From positions 1-64,000 of the forward strand of contig JAFXPO010000042.1 of the NCBI GenBank assembly GCA_017527825.1: 64,000 nucleotides of DNA, read 5' to 3'. Origin of the DNA: Oscillospiraceae bacterium. GTDB lineage: Bacteria; Bacillota; Clostridia; Oscillospirales; Oscillospiraceae. The translations under genes and the position numbers were made by a program. Each line of letters begins with the position of its first letter. Position 1 is the first letter of the stretch. Under the pieces are notes generated by a model. The model was given only the letters and a program-made list of their open reading frames with translations. It searched no databases and was not told the origin of the DNA. This document shows, one piece after another, positions 1 through 7,009 of this stretch.

Positions 1-1
1 G

Positions 2-202
2 AAGCAAATGCTTCGCGGCATCCGCGTGAGATCTAAGCAGGAACTGGCAGATCGAATCTATCGTTATTTCGAAGAGGTCAATGCTGAGCCGGTTGTATTC
101 CGCTGGAAATACAAGCTTGACGATATTGATATATCCGAAGACCCTCGGTTGAAACACTACCGCTCAAAAAGTCCAGTTAATTATCAGACGTTATACTTGT
201 GA
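2..202 (+). CDS. IS630-family transposase, C-terminal tail (partial)
   Basis: The frame is open to the left window edge, so this is the end of a longer gene. The visible 66 residues carry RGIRVRSKQELADRIYRYFE followed by a W-K-Y stretch, which matches the helical tail after the last catalytic Glu of IS630-type DDE transposases. The DDE residues themselves lie outside the window. The stop overlaps the 3' end of the convergent rep gene by 12 bp, so the IS has inserted, or ends, at the tail of rep. Whether the full transposase is intact cannot be judged. Confidence 0.7.
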   Translation, partial: KQMLRGIRVRSKQELADRIYRYFEEVNAEPVVFRWKYKLDDIDISEDPRLKHYRSKSPVNYQTLYL

Positions 203-1132
203 AGGAGAAAGAAGAGCGACCGAAACAGATTCAGAGCGTTCCGCGACCGCCTTTGCCGTTCCCCATTCCGTATACGACCATCTGTTATCCAGAACGCCGT
301 ATTCCTCGAAATAGGCATCCAGAAGCGAGAGAAAGCGCTCCGGATAGAACGGATAAGGTGTGAACAGTTCCTTGTAGCGGGTGCGGGTGTTTTTGCTGAT
401 ATTGCGGAAAGCATTGTTAATGTTCTCCGGCTGAATATACGGAATGACCGAGGCGGGAAACTGTAGACCGGAGAAGTCAGCGACACAAAAGCGGTCGAAG
501 GTGAATTTCAAATCCTTGCCGCCGCGCTGCTCCCATTCGAGGCGCGTTACTTCCCTGCCGATCTCGGTGTTGCTCTTTTGCAGAAGCTCCATGCGCTTAT
601 CATAGACTCGCATATGGCCGGAGCTGCCGGGCTTGCCATAATAGCGCGTGGTGCCGAAGCTGCCCTCAGACTTGCGGGAGAGCACATACACGTCGGAGAG
701 CGGAAGCGGTATATCAAAGGCATAGTCCACGCGCGAAAGGTCTACCGTGAACGTTGCCTTTTCGCGGATTGCCTTGAATATCTTGGAAAGAAGCGGATTG
801 TCACCGCATTTGTTGGGGTTGAAGTCAAGCTTGATGCAGTTGCAGATGTCGCCGGTCAAGCTGCTGGGTCTGCCCCGCCACATTTCGATGTGTAAGCCGA
901 GGTATTGATAAACCTCGACCTTATCGCTGAATCGGTGGGCGGCGAAATGCTCGACCGCTCGCCATTCCGGACGAAGCAATTCCACTTCCAACAGCTTATA
1001 AAAGAGATCATCGACGCGGAAGTTGAATGTGAAGCGGTCGATGCTATATGTGCCGTTTTCGTCTGCTATGCATCTGTAGTAGGGAATATCCCCAGCATGA
1101 GGCGGCGACTTCATGCGTATCGGATTATGCAT
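191..1132 (-). CDS. Rep_trans-type replication initiation protein
   Basis: A predicted rolling-circle initiator or relaxase-like nuclease of 313 aa from the ATG at 1132. The frame extends to a TTG at 1156, but GAGG lies 11 nt upstream of the ATG. It resembles the Rep_trans family, which includes plasmid initiators, filamentous-phage replicases and ICE NicK-type relaxases. Visible signs are an N-terminal DRFTFNFR segment, a central VDLSRVDYAFD stretch, and GTTRYYGKPGSSGHMRVYDK with the Tyr-Asp-Lys motif expected of this family. It is last in a minus-strand set with ssb and a 76-aa ORF, which supports a replication role. A strong inverted repeat at 1166-1200 sits just upstream. The family call is moderate and the substrate is unknown. 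Confidence 0.7.
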   Translation of the reverse strand: MHNPIRMKSPPHAGDIPYYRCIADENGTYSIDRFTFNFRVDDLFYKLLEVELLRPEWRAVEHFAAHRFSDKVEVYQYLGLHIEMWRGRPSSLTGDICNCIKLDFNPNKCGDNPLLSKIFKAIREKATFTVDLSRVDYAFDIPLPLSDVYVLSRKSEGSFGTTRYYGKPGSSGHMRVYDKRMELLQKSNTEIGREVTRLEWEQRGGKDLKFTFDRFCVADFSGLQFPASVIPYIQPENINNAFRNISKNTRTRYKELFTPYPFYPERFLSLLDAYFEEYGVLDNRWSYTEWGTAKAVAERSESVSVALLSPSQV

Positions 1133-1165
1133 AGTTTTTGAAACCTCAATTCCCAATATTTGGGA

Positions 1166-1200
1166 GGTTTCCTTGGGTGTTACAACTACCCAAGGAAACC
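1166..1200. repeat. 13-bp perfect inverted repeat upstream of rep
   Basis: GGTTTCCTTGGGT (1166-1178) and its exact reverse complement (1188-1200) are separated by 9 nt. A second small dyad, TCCCAA/TTGGGA, sits at 1151-1165 over the alternative TTG start. The structure lies between the 76-aa ORF and rep, so it could be a nick-site hairpin for the initiator, a transcription terminator without a U-tract, or a translational control hairpin. The sequence alone does not decide between these. Confidence 0.7.
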
Positions 1201-1213
1201 ACCGACCGGAGTA

Positions 1214-1444
1214 TCAGGCAAACGCCCAGACGCACAGGGCAACGAAAGACTGAGGGGAGATCAACGGGTCATGCTCCGCTTCTTTAAGAATCGCGTTGCA
1301 TGCTTCCGCAGTCTCCGAGCCGCGCAATGCCCCATGCACCGCCTCGCTATAGCGACGCATGTAGCCGAAAACAGCCGCCTTTTCATCGGATGCCGCCTTT
1401 GCCGCTTCCAGCTTCATGGCGTTGAGATCAAGTCCGAATCCCAT
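1214..1444 (-). CDS. small hypothetical protein between ssb and rep
   Basis: A 76-aa acidic, Ala-rich protein that I do not recognise. The start is well supported: GAGGAGGTGCAGAC precedes the ATG, and this ribosome site overlaps the stop codon of ssb, so the two genes are probably translated together. There is no signal peptide, membrane segment or Cys pair, and it is predicted to be mostly helical. Its position between ssb and rep suggests an accessory or copy-control role in replication, but that is inference from position only. Confidence 0.6.
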   Translation of the reverse strand: MGFGLDLNAMKLEAAKAASDEKAAVFGYMRRYSEAVHGALRGSETAEACNAILKEAEHDPLISPQSFVALCVWAFA

Positions 1445-1456
1445 GTCTGCACCTCC

Positions 1457-1879
1457 TCAGTTCCACGGCGTGGCCGGTTCGGTGGGCATGGACATAGACT
1501 GCTGCCCGAAGTCAGCAGAAGCATCAATGGAGCGACCGGAGCCGGAGCCGCGCTCGAACACCGTGTAGCGGTCTACGATCAGATCGCGATAGTTGATATA
1601 GACGTCTTTGCCGTCCTTGTCCTTTTTGCCTTCCTGCTTGACGCTGGATTCGCGGATATGACCGATGAGACCGACAGGTGTGCCGACTTCCAGTTGCGCG
1701 ATACGCTCGGCACACTCACCGTAGGCGGTGAAGCCGACGAAGTTTGCACCGCCTACGCCGTTGTTAGCGACGGTGAAGCGGGCGACCGTACGGGGCTTGC
1801 CGTTCTGGGGCTTCGTCTGCCCTACCCACGGCTTGCGGACGAGGTTTCCGGTGAATTTGAATTCGTTGAAGTTTTCCAT
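1457..1879 (-). CDS. single-stranded DNA-binding protein (SSB-like)
   Basis: A 140-aa OB-fold protein binding single-stranded DNA, here probably serving rolling-circle replication of the element. The start is the ATG at 1879 (MENFNEFKFTGNLVRKP), which has AAAGGTG a few bases upstream; the longer open frame has no such support. It shows the SSB pattern of G-N-L strand, VARFTVANN, VGFTAYGECAERIAQ and VGLIGHI. A Ser/Gly/Met-rich tail ends in TPWN rather than the acidic DDIPF tip of chromosomal SSB, which fits a mobile-element SSB. It is first of three minus-strand genes, ssb, ORF76 and rep. Confidence 0.85.
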   Translation of the reverse strand: MENFNEFKFTGNLVRKPWVGQTKPQNGKPRTVARFTVANNGVGGANFVGFTAYGECAERIAQLEVGTPVGLIGHIRESSVKQEGKKDKDGKDVYINYRDLIVDRYTVFERGSGSGRSIDASADFGQQSMSMPTEPATPWN

Positions 1880-1984
1880 GGTGACACCTTTCCGCATGAC
1901 AAAAAAGCCATGCAATCCAAAATTTTGGACTACATGACCTTTTATCAGATATTCAGTTGCCGGTTGTCCTACTGCCTGCCGCAG

Positions 1985-2670
1985 ACTGAACAAAACCGCA
2001 TTTATATTTTGTGCAATTCTGAATGTCATTTCATGCGCCGCCCTGCTGGCGGCGCTCAGATTGTGGAACTGCACAAAATAGCGGTTGTTGTTCAATCTGG
2101 GGTGACTGCGGCGGTGGTTTCCGGCATTCTTTTCTTGCGACCCATACAGTACGCTTCAATCCTTGATTATGTTAATACCATATCTTTGAACGGTTATCAA
2201 GCGTAAATTTGCGAGACAGCCGTTTTTTGAGGCTGTGCGGCTCCAGTTAGGCTTGTGCCGTTTTTGGGGCTTGTCTGGTGCGTCCGGGGCTGTCTGGGCG
2301 CGATTCTGGGGCTTGTGGCGGGTGCGGACGGCGCAATTGACCGCGAAGCGGTCAATACAATGCCGCCAGCGGCATTGTGGGAGCGCCGCGAGGCTTGGGA
2401 TGGGCGCGATACAGGTTTAGAACAAATTCCTCGACGGAATTTGAGAAGGTGTCGGCGCGCAGCGCCGGTGCCGAAAATGATTTTCCCGCTCCCCTCCTGT
2501 TCCTTGTCCTCGCGAGGCGAGGGCAAGGAACTCAAGGTGCTAAACCTTACGTTTCATGCCCTCTCCGAAGAAAATTATAACAGGAGGTGCGCGGGAAAAT
2601 CAAATCGGCAAATTCGATAGAGACTCAGGCGCAGAATCTAAGATGCTAAACAGACCGCCTGCGGGCGGGA
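1985..2670. other. structured non-coding block, candidate replication origin
   Basis: No gene is supported in the roughly 800 bp between ssb and the plus-strand ORFs, but dyads are dense. A compound hairpin spans about 1988-2093: outer arms TATTTTGTGCA (2005-2015) and its complement (2070-2080), and an inner GCGCCGCC/GGCGGCGC pair (2035-2055). Then come 9-bp arms 2336-2344/2348-2356, 10-bp arms 2357-2366/2369-2378, 8-bp arms 2423-2430/2436-2443, 6-bp arms 2453-2458/2462-2467, and a 14-bp stem 2500-2513/2517-2530 with one G-T pair. Such arrays are typical of single- or double-strand origins. Linkage to rep and ssb supports this; function is inferred. Confidence 0.5.
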
Positions 2671-2687
2671 CGAAAGGAGAAAGAACG

Positions 2688-2888
2688 ATGAAAAAGACAG
2701 CTTTTCAGATGGAATACGACTGGATGGCGAAAATGATGCGCGATCCTGATTGCAAATCAACCGATTGGTGTGCGTTTGGGATAGGCGCTATCAAGACTAT
2801 CTGCGAATATGTTGGCAAGGACGCTATAGACAAGATACAAGGCGTTATCAGGGCTTTAGATGACTTCAATGAAAAGGTGTGCCGATGA
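2688..2888 (+). CDS. small hypothetical protein (66 aa)
   Basis: Not recognised. The ATG at 2688 follows AAAGGAGAAAGAACG, a good ribosome site, so the start is well supported although the frame is open further upstream. The protein begins MKKTAFQMEYDWMAKMM and is helical, with three cysteines. Its stop overlaps the next ATG (ATGA), so it is translationally coupled to the gene at 2885. It belongs to the mobile remnant; no function is proposed. Confidence 0.55.
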   Translation: MKKTAFQMEYDWMAKMMRDPDCKSTDWCAFGIGAIKTICEYVGKDAIDKIQGVIRALDDFNEKVCR

Positions 2889-3133
2889 AGCACAATGACT
2901 ACCAAATTATTGCGGTCGAGCTGGTCGACGCCTACCGAGGGTGTGCCATCGGATACAACCCACACAAGCATGACGCGCCCTATGTGGTCTACTCGGTCTA
3001 TGTGAAGGATTGCCAGTACTGCTACTTCCGGCCTAACTTCTATCTGCGCGAGGTTGACGCTCGGATTGCCTACTATAACTGTCTGCAGGACGACTGGGCC
3101 TACCGTCAATGCTCATTGACAAAGATGGGCTGA
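2885..3133 (+). CDS. small aromatic-rich hypothetical protein (82 aa)
   Basis: Not recognised. The ATG at 2885 overlaps the previous stop by ATGA and has AAAAGGTG just upstream. The protein is rich in Tyr and Cys (VKDCQYCYFRPNFYLREVD), has no signal peptide, and looks like a small soluble protein. Its last codons carry a perfect promoter for the next gene. The same 3' tail is duplicated at 3608-3633 without the rest of the gene, so a segmental duplication copied only its end. Confidence 0.55.
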   Translation: MKHNDYQIIAVELVDAYRGCAIGYNPHKHDAPYVVYSVYVKDCQYCYFRPNFYLREVDARIAYYNCLQDDWAYRQCSLTKMG

Positions 3134-3158
3134 CCTGATATGATGGCGGGGAAAGGAG
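3103..3158 (+). repeat. direct repeat copy 1 (gene tail, promoter and RBS)
   Basis: 56 bp that recur at 3608-3663 with three mismatches, 505 bp apart. Each copy contains the 3' tail of the 82-aa ORF, a complete promoter and the AAAGGAG ribosome site. Each is followed by a different small ORF and then by a nearly identical hairpin terminator. Confidence 0.85.
3116..3144 (+). promoter_or_regulatory. consensus sigma-A promoter, copy 1
   Basis: TTGACA at 3116-3121, a 17-bp spacer, and TATGAT at 3139-3144. It drives the 48-aa ORF whose ATG is at 3168, and lies inside the end of the preceding gene. Confidence 0.85.
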
Positions 3159-3167
3159 GTGCTCGAT

Positions 3168-3314
3168 ATGGGAATGACAGACAAGCAGTTTAACGGCTAT
3201 ATCCTGCTTGTGCTGGATGCTCTTGAGGAAATCCGGGAGCAGGTTGACCCCAGCAAAGAAAACAGTAAGCTGACAAAGCTGATTGAACATCTCCGCGATA
3301 CAATCGAAGATTGA
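3168..3314 (+). CDS. very small hypothetical protein (48 aa), cassette 1
   Basis: A short helical, acidic protein with its own consensus promoter, an AAAGGAGGTGCTCGAT ribosome site directly upstream of the ATG, and a strong hairpin terminator straight after the stop. It begins MGMTDKQFNGYILLVLDALE. The pattern T-D-x-x-x-N-x-Y near the N-terminus is shared with the 43-aa protein of the second cassette, so the two may be diverged paralogues. The function is unknown. The complete expression unit argues that it is really made. Confidence 0.6.
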   Translation: MGMTDKQFNGYILLVLDALEEIREQVDPSKENSKLTKLIEHLRDTIED

Positions 3315-3318
3315 AAGC

Positions 3319-3355
3319 AAGCGCTCGGTGCTTATGCATCGGGCGCTTCTTTGTT
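3319..3355 (+). terminator. hairpin terminator, cassette 1
   Basis: A 13-bp stem (3319-3331/3336-3348, two G-T pairs) with a TTAT loop, followed by CTTCTTTGTT. An almost identical hairpin ends cassette 2. Confidence 0.75.
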
Positions 3356-3595
3356 GATGCGTACTGCTTGTTCCGCTTCAACGGCGGCATTGGTGAGAAA
3401 GTCATCATGCAGGGTGTCGTCGTCCCGGACTTTACGCCGATGACGGCGCGGCAGATGGTCTAGCAGCCACTGACGACGGCGGAGCTTGCGTTCGCGTTTC
3501 GCGGCTCCCCTCGCCAGATCGCGGGCGACTTTCCTCGCGCGGCGATTGGTGCCGGTCGGCAACGGCGGGATTTCCTCGTAGGTGAGATATGGCTT
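3332..3595 (-). pseudogene. possible truncated Arg-rich ORF between the two cassettes
   Basis: A frame running from just after a TAG near 3596 to the stop at 3332 reads KPYLTYEEIPPLPTGTNRRA and then a long Arg/Lys-rich helix. No start with a ribosome site is visible and its beginning abuts the boundary of the duplicated segment at 3608. It may be a gene fragment trapped by the duplication. Arg-rich frames also arise by chance opposite GC-rich DNA, so confidence is low. Confidence 0.25.
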
Positions 3596-3607
3596 CTATT
3601 GGGCTTG

Positions 3608-3663
3608 CCGTCAATGCTCATTGACAAAGATGGGCTGAACTGATATGATGACGGTGAAAGGAG
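3608..3663 (+). repeat. direct repeat copy 2 (gene tail, promoter and RBS)
   Basis: Second copy of the 56-bp unit at 3103-3158, with three mismatches. Confidence 0.85.
3621..3649 (+). promoter_or_regulatory. consensus sigma-A promoter, copy 2
   Basis: TTGACA at 3621-3626, a 17-bp spacer, and TATGAT at 3644-3649, the same as copy 1. It drives the 43-aa ORF at 3668. Confidence 0.85.
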
Positions 3664-3667
3664 GGTG

Positions 3668-3799
3668 ATGAACGTGACCGACGAGGCTTTGAATCAGTAC
3701 CTTGAAAGCATTGCAAAGATCATCGAGTTGACCTTCCCGGACGATGACACCGCGAAGAAGGCCGCTGAGATCGTGCGAGACGGCAAGGTCAAGGCTTGA
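3668..3799 (+). CDS. very small hypothetical protein (43 aa), cassette 2
   Basis: Begins MNVTDEALNQYLESIAKIIE. It follows AAAGGAGGGTG and is flanked by the duplicated promoter and terminator. It is helical and acidic in the middle with a basic end. It is weakly similar in layout to the 48-aa protein of cassette 1. No function is proposed. The distinct coding cores inside matching control elements resemble a small gene-cassette arrangement. Confidence 0.55.
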   Translation: MNVTDEALNQYLESIAKIIELTFPDDDTAKKAAEIVRDGKVKA

Positions 3800-3808
3800 A
3801 CATGAAGC

Positions 3809-3845
3809 AAGCGCTCGGGGCTTATGCCTCGGGCGCTTATCTGTT
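3809..3845 (+). terminator. hairpin terminator, cassette 2
   Basis: Arms AAGCGCTCGGGGC and GCCTCGGGCGCTT (3809-3838) around a TTAT loop. It differs at only a few positions from the cassette 1 terminator. Confidence 0.75.
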
Positions 3846-3948
3846 GATACCTGGTTGATTCTATTGTTGTTCCCCAATGGGGCTGTTATCCTGTCATAAT
3901 TCTTACGCGGATCGCGCAAACTAGGGTCCAGAAAGGATCGTGATCGAG

Positions 3949-4155
3949 ATGAGCTATATCCCATGCAGCGCAAATTGCCGCTACCAGAAGGACGGATTAT
4001 GTGATTTGAACTATGCCGGAAGCATCGCCATGGCGACAGGGAGCAACGACAACGGCTGCTTGCATTATGTGCCGCGCAGCAGCGTGCTCAAGAGCGCACA
4101 ATTTCACGAAGCGCGTCAGCGATATTCGATACCGGAATCAGTGTCAGACCTTTGA
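3949..4155 (+). CDS. small Cys-rich conserved protein
   Basis: A 68-aa protein with Cys at about 6, 10, 18 and 37 in the pattern C-x3-C-x-YQKDG-x-C-x-LNY. It looks like a family of short clostridial proteins with an N-terminal Cys cluster, probably a small metal-binding protein. The ATG at 3949 is preferred over GTG at 3940 because AAAGGA then has workable spacing. It converges on radA, and the two coding ends overlap by 68 bp. It marks the likely return to host sequence after the mobile remnant. The function is unknown. Confidence 0.6.
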   Translation: MSYIPCSANCRYQKDGLCDLNYAGSIAMATGSNDNGCLHYVPRSSVLKSAQFHEARQRYSIPESVSDL

Positions 4156-5455
4156 TGCTCTCCAGCCGGTCGGCGTGGTGCTTTGGGATGATGCAGCGCT
4201 CAAAACCCAGCCGTTGCACCTCACTAAGGCGCTGTCCCAGATGGCTGACGCTGCGCACCTCGCCGGTGAGTCCAACTTCCCCCACCGCTGCCACGCGGTT
4301 GCCGATGGGCTTGTCCAGATAGCTGGACGCCAGCGCGAGGATCGCGGCAAGGTCAGCAGCAGGCTCGTCCAGCGTGAGCCCCCCGATTACGTTCAAAAAC
4401 GCGTCGCAGGATGAGACCTTCAACGCCCCGCGCTTTTCGAGCACCGCCATGAGCATGGCAGCACGGTTGTAGTCGAAGCCGTTGCTGGTGCGGCGCGGTA
4501 CGTTCTGCGCCGTTGGCGCAAGCAGCGCCTGCACCTCGGCAAGCACCGGACGCGCGCCCTCCATCACGCAGGTGACGCAGGTTCCCGGCGTGTCCTCCGG
4601 GCGACCGGAGAGCAGCATTTCGGACGGGTTCGGTACCTCGGCGAGTCCTTCGTTCCGCATCTCAAAGACACCGATTTCGTTGGTCGCGCCGAAGCGATTC
4701 TTTGCCGCGCGCAAAATGCGATACGTCATATGCTGATCGCCCTCAAAGTACAGAACGCAGTCCACCATGTGCTCCAGCACCTTCGGTCCCGCGATCGATC
4801 CTTCCTTGTTGACGTGACCGATGACAAACACAGTGATCCCCTGTCCCTTGGCAAGCTGCATGAGCGACATGGTGCAGTCCTTGACCTGACCTACGCTGCC
4901 CGCGGGCGAATCGAGCGTCTCGTTGTAGAGCGTCTGGATGGAGTCAATGATGAGCGCGTCCGGCTGCTCCTCATTGACCGATTCCAGCACGTCTCCAAGA
5001 CAAGTCTCTGACAGGACAAACAACTTGTCAGAGCTGACGTTCAGACGCTTTGCGCGCATTTTAAGCTGGTGTGGAGACTCCTCGCCGGATACATACAGCA
5101 CCTTGTTCGTCTCGCACAGCTTGCCGCAGATCTGGAGCATCAGTGTGGACTTGCCGATGCCCGGCGCACCGCCTACCAGCACCAGCGACCCCTTCACCGC
5201 GCCGCCGCCCAGCACACGATCCAGCTCGCCCATGCCCGTCGGAAATCGTAGTTCTTCTTCGGCACTCAAGTCGTCGATCGGGTGTGCCTTCGCGCGTGGC
5301 AGCATGCCGCCTCTTCCCTTCGGAGCGGTCGCCGCCTTTGGCGCCGCCTGTTCCACAATCGTATTCCACGCGCCGCAGGACGGACAGCGTCCCGCCCATT
5401 TGGAGGTCTCATTTCCGCATTCAGTGCAGTAAAATACGGTCGTCTTCGCTTTCAT
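4088..5455 (-). CDS. radA: DNA repair protein RadA
   Basis: A 455-aa RecA-like ATPase that aids branch migration and processing of recombination intermediates. Visible in order: a four-Cys zinc finger at residues 10-27 (CTECG, CPSCG), Walker A GGAPGIGKS near 95-103, the RadA signature KNRFG near residue 255, and a Lon-protease-like C-terminal domain. The start at 5455 is chosen because the protein then begins MKAKTTVFYCTECG and has GAGAGGGAAGAG upstream. It overlaps the cwlD stop by ATGA, so the two are co-translated. Its 3' end overlaps the convergent Cys-rich gene. Confidence 0.95.
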   Translation of the reverse strand: MKAKTTVFYCTECGNETSKWAGRCPSCGAWNTIVEQAAPKAATAPKGRGGMLPRAKAHPIDDLSAEEELRFPTGMGELDRVLGGGAVKGSLVLVGGAPGIGKSTLMLQICGKLCETNKVLYVSGEESPHQLKMRAKRLNVSSDKLFVLSETCLGDVLESVNEEQPDALIIDSIQTLYNETLDSPAGSVGQVKDCTMSLMQLAKGQGITVFVIGHVNKEGSIAGPKVLEHMVDCVLYFEGDQHMTYRILRAAKNRFGATNEIGVFEMRNEGLAEVPNPSEMLLSGRPEDTPGTCVTCVMEGARPVLAEVQALLAPTAQNVPRRTSNGFDYNRAAMLMAVLEKRGALKVSSCDAFLNVIGGLTLDEPAADLAAILALASSYLDKPIGNRVAAVGEVGLTGEVRSVSHLGQRLSEVQRLGFERCIIPKHHADRLESIKGLTLIPVSNIADALREIVRS

Positions 5456-6162
5456 GGCTCTTCCCTCTCGTTCAGTATGCCCGCCGCAATCGCTGCGACG
5501 AGCTTTTTTTGATGTTCCGGCGTTTGGAGCCTTGCCGCCTCGTCCGCATTGGACAGAAAACCGCACTCCACCAAAATTGCCGGACAAGTGACGTTTTTCA
5601 TCAGATATATGGTCTTATCAATCTGTTTTTCCGCTTTATCTCCAGAATTGACGCTCTGATTCAGCGCTGACTGCACCGAGCGGGCCAGCGCGTCTCCCGG
5701 CTCAACAGCGTTGTAGAACGCCTGCGCTCCGCGGACGCTTGGAACTCCTGGCAGGCTGTTCTGGTGGACGCTGACCAGGATCGCGCCCGGAATGGCGTTG
5801 ACCAGCGCCACGCGGTTTCGCAGGTCGGATGATTTTTTCTGCCGCAGCGTCTCCGCCCCGTCGGTATATACTGACACATCTGCATCACGCGTCAGCACGG
5901 TGTTCTTTCCCAGCAGGCGCAGCAGCGCATCCAGCCGAAGCGTGATCGACAGGTTGATGTCGCTCTCCTTGTCCCCTGCTGCGGAGAGGGCGCCGCCGTC
6001 CTCCCCGCCGTGCCCTGCGTCCAGCACATATACGATCGGTTCTTCCGCAGACGGGGCAAACGCCGGAAGCGCGGGGCTTGCGAACAGGCTGAGCGACGCC
6101 GTCAGCGCTACCGCAGCGCAGGCAAAAAGAATCAGCGTGTGGCGTTTTACCACAAAAAACAT
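5452..6162 (-). CDS. cwlD: N-acetylmuramoyl-L-alanine amidase CwlD
   Basis: A 236-aa zinc amidase (Amidase_3). In spore formers CwlD acts on cortex peptidoglycan in making muramic-delta-lactam. A membrane or signal segment lies at about residues 8-30. Zinc and catalytic motifs are DAGHGG, an ESDINLS Glu, SVHQNS, and VECGFLSN near the end. The length is normal for CwlD. It overlaps radA and is divergent from the spore-coat cotJ genes, so the neighbourhood is sporulation-linked. The ORF begins MFFVVKRH, a basic start before the hydrophobic segment. Confidence 0.9.
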   Translation of the reverse strand: MFFVVKRHTLILFACAAVALTASLSLFASPALPAFAPSAEEPIVYVLDAGHGGEDGGALSAAGDKESDINLSITLRLDALLRLLGKNTVLTRDADVSVYTDGAETLRQKKSSDLRNRVALVNAIPGAILVSVHQNSLPGVPSVRGAQAFYNAVEPGDALARSVQSALNQSVNSGDKAEKQIDKTIYLMKNVTCPAILVECGFLSNADEAARLQTPEHQKKLVAAIAAGILNEREEP

Positions 6163-6320
6163 AATCCCACCCCCGGAAACCAGCCTATGCGTGGGATTAT
6201 GTCCGATATTCGGATTATAACAGCAACGTGGGGAAAAAGGAAGCCCCGTTCCCGATTTTCCTCCGCGGCATAGGATGAACTGAGCGAACGCTCAACGATT
6301 CTAGAAGGAGGAATACTTTC

Positions 6321-6809
6321 GTGGATGCTGCCACCAAAGCAAGAAAAGACGCGGGTACCGCCGCGGGCAGTTCCGACCTGAGCCGCTGCGGCGTCATGGA
6401 CGGTTCCCTGCCCGGAGTGTGCGCGTCGATGGCTTTCCCCTATATTGCCATGCAGGAGTCTGACCCGCAGCGCTACTCCAATGACGACGCCATGCGCGCC
6501 GGTACGTTGTTTCCGGGGCTGAACCTGCCGTTCCATAAGGAAATTCAATCCCGCTTTCCCCGCGCCAATAACGCGCTGACAGAGCTCATGGCGCTGGATT
6601 TTGCCATTCAGGAGCTTGGTCTTTACCTGACTACCCATCGAGATGACCGTGAAGTATTAGAGCTTTACTGGTCGTATGTACGCCTGGGAAAGCAGGGACG
6701 CGAGAAGTATATTGAGCAGTACGGTCCGCTGTGCGAAACGGATATCACGCCAGGAAGCTTCCAATGGCTGAACGATCCGTGGCCGTGGGAATGGGAGGGC
6801 AATAACTGA
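6321..6809 (+). CDS. cotJB: CotJA-CotJB fusion, spore coat protein
   Basis: A 162-aa protein joining two usually separate inner-coat proteins. Residues about 40-75 match CotJA (FPYIAMQESDPQRYSNDDAM, then GTLFPGLNLPFHKEI) and residues 83-160 match CotJB (ALTELMALDFAIQELGLYL, then DPWPWEWE). The start is GTG at 6321 with GAAGGAGG nine bases upstream. The stop overlaps the cotJC start (TGATG), so the cotJ genes form one operon, presumably transcribed by the mother-cell sigma factor SigE as in Bacillus; no clear SigE promoter could be picked out by eye. Confidence 0.85.
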   Translation: MDAATKARKDAGTAAGSSDLSRCGVMDGSLPGVCASMAFPYIAMQESDPQRYSNDDAMRAGTLFPGLNLPFHKEIQSRFPRANNALTELMALDFAIQELGLYLTTHRDDREVLELYWSYVRLGKQGREKYIEQYGPLCETDITPGSFQWLNDPWPWEWEGNN

Positions 6810-7009
6810 TGTTTGTCTATGAGAAGAAGTTACAGTACCCGGTCAAAATCGCTGCGCCTAACCCGAAGTTGGCGGCGGTGATCATCAGTCAGTATGGAGG
6901 TCCCGACGGCGAGCTTGGCGCGTCGATGCGATATCTAAGCCAGCGCTACGCCATGCCATACGCAGAGGTCAAGGGTTTGCTGACTGATATCGGCACGGAG
7001 GAGTCGTAA
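6809..7009 (+). CDS. cotJC: CotJC N-terminal fragment (interrupted gene)
   Basis: The first 65 residues of the manganese-catalase-like coat protein CotJC (MFVYEKKLQYPVKI, then YGGPDGELGASMRYLSQRY, then LLTDIGTEE), followed by one junction residue and a TAA. The normal gene would continue LGHLEMVG, and exactly that sequence resumes at 17134. The break falls inside the metal-ligand helix (E-E-x-x-H), so this fragment alone cannot be active. GGGAGGG precedes the ATG. The final codons lie in the attachment core of the inserted element. Confidence 0.93.
   Translation: MFVYEKKLQYPVKIAAPNPKLAAVIISQYGGPDGELGASMRYLSQRYAMPYAEVKGLLTDIGTEES

Larger units (their letters stand above)
1..3850. mobile_element. 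remnant of an integrated small replicon plus IS630-type IS
   Basis: The stretch left of the radA region holds an IS630-type transposase tail, a Rep_trans initiator, an SSB, a long structured non-coding block and four tiny ORFs of no recognised housekeeping role. A rep plus ssb pair beside dyad-rich DNA is typical of rolling-circle plasmids or of ICE and filamentous-phage replication modules. No integrase, coat, Zot-like ATPase or conjugation gene is visible, so it is either cut by the window edge or a remnant. The right limit is approximate, set by the first host-like gene at 3949. Confidence 0.5.

Noticed and set aside
191..3133. Filamentous-phage (inovirus-like) prophage
   Set aside because: Rep_trans and SSB fit, but no Zot-like ATPase, coat or adsorption protein is present.
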